Origin: an uncultured Lachnospiraceae bacterium
Lineage (GTDB): Bacteria > Bacillota > Clostridia > Lachnospirales > Lachnospiraceae
Direction of reading: 5' to 3'
DNA: 64,000 nt
NCBI GenBank assembly: GCA_944376125.1
Contig: CALWBQ010000025.1
Location: forward strand, 62,001-126,000
The notes below the pieces were generated by a model that saw only the letters and a program-made list of their open reading frames with translations, made no database searches and was not told the DNA's origin. A program made the position numbers and the translations under genes. This document shows positions 32,983 to 40,400 of the stretch, one piece after another (position 1 is the first letter of the stretch; each line of letters begins with the position of its first letter).

Positions 32983-34343
32983 AAAAAAAGAGCCTGTCCA
33001 TTAAACTAAAACTGACTCTGTGGTTCACCGGCTTTATGGCACTGCTGGCCGCCCTCTGCTTGGGACTGATCCTGATTGTCAGCAGCCATGTGACTCAAAA
33101 TGAAGCCTTCAATATCCTGTCCCTCACTGTCCGGAACAATATTCCGAACGTCTCCTTAGACAGCGGGTATTTACGTCTTGATCCTGACTTTGAGTTTTAT
33201 TCCAACGAAGTGTATATGCTGATCTATAATCAAAATGGGGCCCTGATCTCCGGTCAGGCGCCTCCTCAGTTTCCGGTTGAGACAGAGCTGGAAAACGGCG
33301 TAACCCGCTTTGTGCCAAGCAGCCAGGGAGGCTTTTATGTCCTGGACTTTTGGATTCCCTCAGGGTGGGACAATGGTTTCTGGCTCAGAGGCGTTCTTCT
33401 GACGCCTGACGGCAGCCAGATGATTAATAACATTTTTTTGATTTTCTCCATTATCCTCCCCTTTTTCATCCTGATGGCAGCGGCAGGCGGATACTTTATT
33501 ATTCGGAGAGCCTTAGCCCCCATCTCCCAGATTGCAGACACCGCTGGCAGCATCTCGGAGGGAAAAGATCTGACCCGCCGAATCCAGCTCCCTGCAGGGA
33601 GCAGCGAAGTCAGCCAGCTGGTCAATGCCTTCAACCATATGTTCCAACAGCTAGAGCAGTCCTTCGAGGCAGAAAAACAATTTACTTCCGATGCCTCCCA
33701 TGAGCTCCGCACGCCCACAGCCGTCATTCTGGCCCAGTGCAGCTATATCCAGAAACATGCAGAAACTTTTGAAGAGTACAGGGAAGCCATCCAGGTTATT
33801 GACCGTCAGGCAAAAAAAATGTCCCTTTTGATCGATCGGCTTCTGGACATGACCCGCCTGGATCTGGGAACCCAAAAAATTCATCTGGAACAGATCAATC
33901 TCAGCGACATGGCGGCGGTGCTCTGCGAGGAACAGGACACAGGTGTTCGCCAAATTTCTATCTGCCCCCAGATTGAAAGCGGTATTTTCGTGGAAGCGGA
34001 CTCCTTCCTCCTCTCCCGGGTAATCTCCAATCTCTTGGATAATGCCAGAAAGTACGGCAAAGAAGGCGGCTCTATCCAAGTCCGGCTCAGCCGCTTTGAT
34101 GCCTCCGCCATTTTAGAGGTAGAAGATAATGGAATTGGAATTGAGGAAGCGGATCTGGAAAAAATCTGGCAGCGATTTTATCAGGCCAACCCATCTAGAG
34201 ATTCCTCTTCCGGTCTGGGGCTTGGCCTTTCTATGGTTCGCCAGATCGTCCTTCTTCACGGCGGGAGTGTCAATGTCAAAAGCACTGTCGGCTCCGGAAG
34301 TACCTTTACCGTAACTCTTCCTCTGGCATCCCAAAGCCAATAA
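32979..34343 (+). CDS. Sensor histidine kinase
   Basis: A 454-residue membrane kinase. Two membrane segments (about residues 12-36 and 149-175) flank an extracytoplasmic sensor of about 110 residues. A HAMP domain follows, then the phospho-acceptor H241 in DASHELRTPTAVI, and an ATPase domain with N-box SNLLDNARKYG, DNGIGIE and GLGLGLSMVRQI. Cognate to the response regulator with which it overlaps by 4 bp. The sensor has no motif I can name; PepSY partners nearby suggest an envelope signal. Confidence 0.93.
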   Translation: MKKKSLSIKLKLTLWFTGFMALLAALCLGLILIVSSHVTQNEAFNILSLTVRNNIPNVSLDSGYLRLDPDFEFYSNEVYMLIYNQNGALISGQAPPQFPVETELENGVTRFVPSSQGGFYVLDFWIPSGWDNGFWLRGVLLTPDGSQMINNIFLIFSIILPFFILMAAAGGYFIIRRALAPISQIADTAGSISEGKDLTRRIQLPAGSSEVSQLVNAFNHMFQQLEQSFEAEKQFTSDASHELRTPTAVILAQCSYIQKHAETFEEYREAIQVIDRQAKKMSLLIDRLLDMTRLDLGTQKIHLEQINLSDMAAVLCEEQDTGVRQISICPQIESGIFVEADSFLLSRVISNLLDNARKYGKEGGSIQVRLSRFDASAILEVEDNGIGIEEADLEKIWQRFYQANPSRDSSSGLGLGLSMVRQIVLLHGGSVNVKSTVGSGSTFTVTLPLASQSQ

Positions 34344-34360
34344 ATGCTGCAAATCACGTA

Positions 34361-34396
34361 TTTTTTCATAATTTTTTAATATTTATTTATTACGAT
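34361..34396 (+). promoter_or_regulatory. Activator-type promoter of the PepSY lipoprotein gene
   Basis: TTTTTTCAT (34361-34369), 2 bp, TTTTTTAAT (34372-34380), 10 bp, -10 TACGAT (34391-34396). Spacing is identical to the promoter of the PepSY gene at 28987-29808, and the repeats replace a -35 box. Confidence 0.6.
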
Positions 34397-34408
34397 AGCA
34401 GAGAAGAA

Positions 34409-34443
34409 GGAAAAACGCTGCATCCGCAGCACAGCGCTTTTCC
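34409..34443 (+). other. Hairpin in the PepSY lipoprotein leader
   Basis: GGAAAA-a-CGCTG pairs with CAGCG-c-TTTTCC around an 11-nt loop, a few bases after the predicted transcript start. It may protect the 5' end, or serve as a weak terminator for the kinase transcript; no T-run follows the stem. Confidence 0.4.
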
Positions 34444-34483
34444 GTTAATGATTAAATAAAATACAGAAAGAGGGATCAAAACT

Positions 34484-35371
34484 ATGAAACAATTTCATAT
34501 GCGGAGAGTCCTCCCCAGACTCCTTCCCCAAAAACCATTATTAGGCGTGGCATTTTCCCTGGCCCTTCTGAGTGCCTGCGCCAGCCAGCCGACGGCTTCC
34601 ACAGCCGATTATATCGGGATCGACAAGGCTAAAGATGCCGCCCTCCAGGCCGCCGGCATCTCCGCCGATGATGCCACATTCTCTTCCGCAGGTCTGGACA
34701 GCAGAGATGGAATCTTCTATTATCAAGTGATCTTCTCCACCGGCAGTACTGAGTGGGAATACGATGTGGATGCTCTGACCGGCGTGATCATCGAAGAAAA
34801 GCTCCTTTCAGCAGACTCCTCCGCCACTCTGGCAGCCTCTGAGACTCAGCCTGCACCCTCTTCAGCTTCTCTGGAGGAATCTTCCGCTTCTTCCACAAAT
34901 GGAAGTCCAGAGCCATCGTCTTCCTCCGGCCAGTTGGACTCTGCATCTGCCCTTGCAGCAGCTCTCGCCCATGCCGGGCTGACAGAAGAAGACCTTTCTT
35001 TCTCTAAAGTAGATTCTGATTTTGACGATGGCATATCCATCTTCGAGATTGAGTTTGTCTCTAAAGATGGGACTGAGTATGACTATGAGCTGGATGCCAG
35101 CAACGGCACAATCCTCAAATTTGATCTGGATGCCGAGCTCGCCCTCCCGCCATCTGCCGAGACCTCCGGAATGATCGGGGAGGATCAGGCCAGGCAGACC
35201 GTTCTCTCCAGAGTACCTGGAGCCAGCATCGATGATATTTCCGTTCACCTCCAGGAGGATGACGGCAGGCTGGAGTACACAGGGCGGTTACTTTACGATG
35301 GCATGCTGTATGAATTCCAAATCGATGCCTACAGCGGCAGCCTGATCGAGTGGGAGGCCGAACGATACTAA
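34484..35371 (+). CDS. PepSY-domain lipoprotein
   Basis: A 295-residue lipoprotein with lipobox LLSAC (C32) and three PepSY-like units: about residues 45-105 (IGIDKAKDAALQAAG ... YDVDALTGVII), 150-220 (AAALAHAGLTEEDL ... YDYELDASNGTIL) and 232-295 (EDQARQTVLSRV ... FQIDAYSGSLIEWE). A Ser/Glu/Pro-rich linker separates the first two. It follows the two-component genes by 140 bp but has its own activator-type promoter. It probably acts outside the membrane as a sensor partner or stress-response product. Confidence 0.87.
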   Translation: MKQFHMRRVLPRLLPQKPLLGVAFSLALLSACASQPTASTADYIGIDKAKDAALQAAGISADDATFSSAGLDSRDGIFYYQVIFSTGSTEWEYDVDALTGVIIEEKLLSADSSATLAASETQPAPSSASLEESSASSTNGSPEPSSSSGQLDSASALAAALAHAGLTEEDLSFSKVDSDFDDGISIFEIEFVSKDGTEYDYELDASNGTILKFDLDAELALPPSAETSGMIGEDQARQTVLSRVPGASIDDISVHLQEDDGRLEYTGRLLYDGMLYEFQIDAYSGSLIEWEAERY

Positions 35372-35410
35372 TCGATTTATGGCATAGAGGAATGTATCAG
35401 GTTCTGGGAG

Positions 35411-35444
35411 AAAAAAGCGGGGTTGTCCAGCAGGGAACAGCCCC
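35411..35444 (-). terminator. Terminator of the GH2 gene
   Basis: On the minus strand GGGGCTGT, 10-nt loop, ACAACCCC (one G-T pair), then GCTTTTTTC. It is 45 bp after the GH2 stop, in the convergent gap with the PepSY lipoprotein gene. Confidence 0.7.
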
Positions 35445-35488
35445 CATAAAGATCAAACTCTCCTTCCGGCACCACTCTGCCTGCCTTC

Positions 35489-37177
35489 TCACGTTTCCTC
35501 CCAGTAATCCGGCAAACTTTCAAAAATCTTCTTCACAGTCTGGTATGCCAGCTTGGGCCTGCGATATTCATCCACAATCCCTTTATTATTCCGGCTTTTT
35601 GGACGTTTCATGGCCCACTCCTTGCTGACCCGGACATCAGAAAACTGCCAGATATACAGCCCCATGCACCCGTCAAAAGAGGCAACCTCCTCTAACTGCC
35701 TCTTCAGGATCTCCGCCTGGCGCTCTTCGCTCCACACGTCTTTGGCCGGATCCCGGAACCCGTAGATGGCTCCGGCCCCGATCTCAGTAATCAAAAATGG
35801 TTTCCCTGCCCCATTGCCCTCTCCGTTCAGCCATGCAGACAGCTTCTCCAGCTTTTCCAATGCTGTCTCATCATCATACCAGTAAGGATACATATTCCAA
35901 GAGCAGACGTCCGGAAGATCCTGACAGATATCCCGGAAAAATTTGCAAGAGGCAGAGCTGCAGGGCCGGCTGCCATCCAGAGAGCGGATCAGGCTGTACT
36001 GGGCACTGTAGCAAGTCCGGCCGTACTCGGTCTCGCTGCTGCACTCATTCAAAATTCCCCAGATGTAGATCGAAGGATGGTTATAATGGGCCGTGATCAT
36101 CTCCTGTATTACTTGTTCACACTGCTCTTCAAACCATGGATTTCTCATATCTGCCTCTTCCAGCCCCCGGGCATGATTCTCCTCCCACACCAGGATGCCC
36201 AGCTCGTCGCAGAGATCCAGGAACAGCTCATCATTGGGGTAATGAGAGGTTCTCACAGAGTTCCCGCCCATGTCCCTGATCAGCCTCAGGTCGCAGTCCA
36301 TCGCCTCCAGCGGCAGAGCGCACCCGAACTGGGGATGGTCTTCATGGCGGCAGAAGCCCTTGATGCGGATCGCTTTGCCGTTCAGCAGAATCCGGTTTCC
36401 CTTTACCTGGACTGTCCGGAATCCTATCCGATCGATCAGGTCATCCACAGCTTTTCCATCTGCGAACATCTGCGCCTCGGCACTGTAGAGAGCCGGATCC
36501 TCCGGGCTCCAGCCCCTGACATCTTTGACCAGCGCTTCCCGGCTCCAGATACAGCGCTCTCCGGGCAAAACCGTTTCGCTCCCCATCCAGTATTCCTGTC
36601 CGGCGATCCGTACACAGATTTCCGCATCTCTGGCCTCTTCTGTCACATTATAGCCTTGGGCTTCAATCCGAACGTTCCAGCCATCTATCTCTTCAGACAG
36701 AGGTGTTATGTGAAGCCAGGTCAGATGCAGACCGCTTACTTCTTCCAAAACAACCCCCCGGGAAATACCCCCGTAAGATGTATAATCGTTTGGAATATCC
36801 AGAGCATACTCCTCCAAAAAACGGTTATCTGCCTCCACCTGGAGACAGTGGCTTCCATGGGCGAGCCCCTTTCCGTACACAGCAAAGGGGGTATACGAGC
36901 CGTAATGACTTCCTACTTCCTGCCCATCGATCCTTATCACAGCAAAATGGCTTACCCCCTTGAACTCCAGGCGGATATCCCCGCCTGCCTCAAAAGTGGT
37001 TTCATACAGCATTTTTCCACGATAATTTTCCAGACCAGGGTACTTTTCCACACAGCTGGGCACCGTCACCCTGCGTTTTTCCCCTTTCCTCGGTCCGTCA
37101 AGGACTGTGAAATCCCACAATTTTCCTGACAATTCCCGGCTTTTTCTGATCCTGTGCGTATCAAATAAGCGAATCAT
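35489..37177 (-). CDS. Glycoside hydrolase family 2, probable beta-glucuronidase
   Basis: A 562-residue cytosolic enzyme with the GH2 order: jelly-roll domain (1-170), immunoglobulin-like domain (170-260), TIM barrel (265-562). The acid/base is E378 in WGILNECSSE and the nucleophile is E465 in FLITEIGAGA. Near the C-terminus RNNKG (N530-K532) gives the N-x-K motif that binds the glucuronate carboxylate in beta-glucuronidases, in the same setting as NKKG of the E. coli enzyme. That favours glucuronidase over galactosidase. It follows the PL8 lyase, so it may trim glucuronic acid from imported fragments. No signal peptide. Confidence 0.85.
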   Translation of the reverse strand: MIRLFDTHRIRKSRELSGKLWDFTVLDGPRKGEKRRVTVPSCVEKYPGLENYRGKMLYETTFEAGGDIRLEFKGVSHFAVIRIDGQEVGSHYGSYTPFAVYGKGLAHGSHCLQVEADNRFLEEYALDIPNDYTSYGGISRGVVLEEVSGLHLTWLHITPLSEEIDGWNVRIEAQGYNVTEEARDAEICVRIAGQEYWMGSETVLPGERCIWSREALVKDVRGWSPEDPALYSAEAQMFADGKAVDDLIDRIGFRTVQVKGNRILLNGKAIRIKGFCRHEDHPQFGCALPLEAMDCDLRLIRDMGGNSVRTSHYPNDELFLDLCDELGILVWEENHARGLEEADMRNPWFEEQCEQVIQEMITAHYNHPSIYIWGILNECSSETEYGRTCYSAQYSLIRSLDGSRPCSSASCKFFRDICQDLPDVCSWNMYPYWYDDETALEKLEKLSAWLNGEGNGAGKPFLITEIGAGAIYGFRDPAKDVWSEERQAEILKRQLEEVASFDGCMGLYIWQFSDVRVSKEWAMKRPKSRNNKGIVDEYRRPKLAYQTVKKIFESLPDYWEET

Positions 37178-37314
37178 CTCGTTTATCCTCCTTAAACGTT
37201 CTCCATTTATTATCTGTCATCTTGTCCTTCGCCTCATCATAAAATCAGAACGCCCTTTTTTATGGAGCGCTCTTATCTGATTTTTCCAGATTTTCTGGCT
37301 CTGGCGCTGATTCT

Positions 37315-37343
37315 ATTTTATCGCAAACCATATAGGAAAACAA
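37315..37343 (-). promoter_or_regulatory. Promoter of the GH2 gene
   Basis: TTGTTT (37338-37343), 17-bp spacer, TAAAAT (37315-37320) on the minus strand. The 140-nt leader includes a long imperfect stem ATCAGA/TCTGAT (about 37243-37290). No copy of the LacI operator is present. Confidence 0.5.
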
Positions 37344-37391
37344 CCATCTGTATATGCCAGCACATCAGCCGGTATTCTATTCGGCCAGACA

Positions 37392-37446
37392 CAGGGGCGG
37401 GGGCATCCTCAAGCCATTTTTCGGCTCTCGCGATGTCCCCGCCCTG
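37392..37446 (-). other. Very stable hairpin between the lyase and GH2 genes
   Basis: A 15-bp GC-rich stem with one bulge (CAGGGCGGGG.. with ..CGGGGGCATC reversed) encloses a 24-nt loop that itself can form AGCC/GGCT. It starts 45 bp after the lyase stop. There is no T-run, so it is more likely a 3'-end stabiliser or processing site than a simple terminator. The 37178-37491 gap holds this hairpin and the GH2 promoter; I see no gene in it. Confidence 0.5.
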
Positions 37447-37491
37447 ATTATTTAAACACTCAATCCCCCTGATTGTATGTTAAAATTCATC

Positions 37492-40400
37492 TTAAAGTTT
37501 CTCCGAAAATTCTGCGGTCACCTCGGTATCTCCTTTGAGCCGGAACGTGTACTTTCCGTCTCTGTTGGTCTTCACCCATTTCCCATTTACAGCCAGAACT
37601 TCTAATTCATATCCGTTTGACGGATGCGCTGAAAGCGTGATCACGGTGCCTTCTGCCGCCTTTGCGCGGTCTGCCGCCACAGTTCCTCCCGTGATTCCCT
37701 CATCTATGAAAATCTCATAGATGGGCTGGAGCAGGTCGGTCCCGCCTCCATCGGAACCCCCGGATGCAGAATTCCCTGCATCCGGATCAGCTGCCGCGGC
37801 TCCCGACTCCGCTTCATTTGCCAGCAGCAGTCTTCCAAGTCTCGTCAGGATAAATGTGAGAGTGCCTTCCTCCCGGTTCACCTGCACCTCAAGCGGATAC
37901 TGCCTGCCGCTCTGGTCTGCAACTGCAGCTAAAATCGGTCTGTCCATGTCCAATACATCCGGCACAGCGATGGTAACTTTGACAGGCGCCTTCTGCGGAA
38001 GGCTGTTGCGGCTCCCATCCTCTTTCTCCCTGAACAGACTGAACAGGAAGTCACAGAACGTGTTCTTCTCCACAGGCTTTCCGTTGATTTCGTCCGGCGC
38101 TGCGTTGCCCGGCGTCGCCGTCCGTGCTTTCGCTCTGGCATTGCCCGGTGTCGCCACATTCTCCTCGCTGTCTGCGTTGCCCGGCGTCGCCGTGGGTATC
38201 TCTTCATTGCCGCTGATCACCAGCACTGCATTGGAGGGCTCTGCTGTCGCAGAAGGACGGATGCTCAGGACCGCTCCCTGGGCAGACGGCTGGAGTTTTT
38301 CGGCTCCGGCTGCCGCCTCTGTATACTCCATAATGCCCCACTCTTCTTCATACAGCGCTCCTAATTTCAGGACAGAATCCATCAGATATTCTGCCAGTCT
38401 CTCATTGTCTGCGCTCTGCACGGAAGCTACAGCCTTTCCGACAGCTTTTTCTGAGTCTTCCCCCTCGTCTGCCGCATCAAATGCGGCGTCAATCAGTTTC
38501 TTTACCTTTTTCATGTCCTCCGGCAGCTCTTGGATCGCATCGCTTCCCAGAGAGATGTACGCCTTCAGACTCAGACCAGATTCTGTTTTCGCAGTCACGG
38601 TCAGCGCCTGGTTTTTCTCATTCTCGTCTACTGTCAGAACACCGTTTTCATTGACTGCAGTGCCAGAAGACAGCTCAGACTCAAAGCCTTGCACGGACCA
38701 GGCAGCAGTTCCAGCCGTATGCTCATAGTCTTTCAGCTCAAATTCCTGGCTTTCCCCTGTTTCCATGGTCACAGCCGCCGCCTGAATGGATGCTGCAAGC
38801 TGCAGTTCTGCGTAGGAAGATGCCCCATTGGTTCCCTCCATCGCGAAGGACAATTCCACAGATCCATCTGCTTTCTGTTCACAGGTTACATTCCCATCCA
38901 AATCACCGACCGATGCCACCGGCTTGTCGATTGTCAGCTTGATGGTTCCTTTATTCTTCATGGTAGGATCTGAGACTGCCACTGTCAGAAGCCCGTTCTC
39001 TGCTTCCTGAAGCATTACAGAAGCCTGGCTGTCGCAGGTCACATCTCCCACCTCAACGGACGCATCTTTCCAGAAGTTAATTCCCGTTATTCCCAGGCCC
39101 TTGTGGTATACAGCCTGAGCAGAATCCGTATTCATCAGCACCGTGATCTCAGGATTCTGGGCATATTCTGCGGTGTCAGCTGCCGTGGTCTCAGGCAAAA
39201 GAACGTAGCTGTAAGAAGCGTTGGCCGGATTCGTCCCATGGTCAATCCACATCTCCAGGTAATCCTGCGTACTTTCTCCTTCAGATGTTCCGATATCACT
39301 CCAATTTCCGGTTGTCCTGGCTCTGCGCACCTGGATCTCAGTATTGTCTGCCGGGAAGTAGTATCCGGTTCCTGCAGATTCCCTGCCCTCCAGATATGCC
39401 CACTGGACATCCTCAAAAGCAGTTCCGGAGACATCTGCGCTCCGATCCACAAGGTCTTTCACATCTGCTGCCTTTATTGGCAGATTGGTTTCCTGTCCGT
39501 CAACGATGAATACATTGTCAGCATTTTCTCCCAATCTCCGGTTCTCCACCGTTGTCTCTACAGGGAGATTCATTCCGCTGTTGGTAATCCCTGCTCCCAG
39601 GGCGACAATCTCGTCCTCAAACATGAACCAGGATTTCTTTCCCTTTAAGTTAGGTGCATAGGAAACCTCTCCGCTCTTTGCTTTGTCGCTGATGGCCCCT
39701 GAAAAGGACATTCCGCTGATCCCATAATTTCCGATAGTGCTTCCGCCTACCCAGCTCTCATATGAGCAGAAGTCTCCTCCCTGGGCAAAACCGGAGCTGT
39801 CCGGCGTCCCTGTGCCGATATTGACCGGAACTACCGTAGTTCCCGGAAGTCTCAACGGATTGACTGTATTCCAGTAATTATCTGTATATTGATCCTGATC
39901 CGAATCGTAAATGTAGGTCATTCCGTTGTTCTGATGCCATCCAAACCGGTTCTCATTGTTCATAATCTCCGTATTCTGGATTCGTTCTGAATACATGGAA
40001 ACCGCAAACAGGTAATTGTCTGTTCTGTGAATAGCTCTGTCCATCAGCGGGAACGATTTGTGCATAGGCGGTACATATGCCTCAATAGCAGTATCTTCCA
40101 AAATGTCCTGGGCTTTAACCTTGATAGCCATATTCTCTGCCCCGGTCAGACTGTCGATATACTCTGGGTCACACTCCAGCCAATATTTTAATGCCGACAG
40201 TACCGTCTCCCTGGACTCTTGGCTGAGAGAGTCCACCATCTGCAGGATTATGGTCATCGCCTCTCTGCCTGCTGCCTGGTTGCTTCCGGATGGCCTGGCA
40301 ACAGAACGTCCCTTCAAGCTGTCCAACATTAACCCGCGGTACATAGAGCTGCAGAACCCTTCTACAATGTAGTACTCCAAATTCTGCTGAACCTCTTCTG

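Noticed and set aside
36077..37129. 350-codon plus-strand frame
   Set aside because: It is antisense to the GH2 gene, which has intact catalytic motifs; the product is rich in Pro, His, Gln and Ile without any domain.
38101..38190. 36-bp repeats as a CRISPR array
   Set aside because: They keep the reading frame and encode ATPGNA units inside the lyase; there are no unique spacers and no cas genes.
37721..38728. 335-codon plus-strand frame
   Set aside because: Antisense to the Ala/Glu-rich C-terminus of the lyase; low-complexity Ser/Ala/Pro product.
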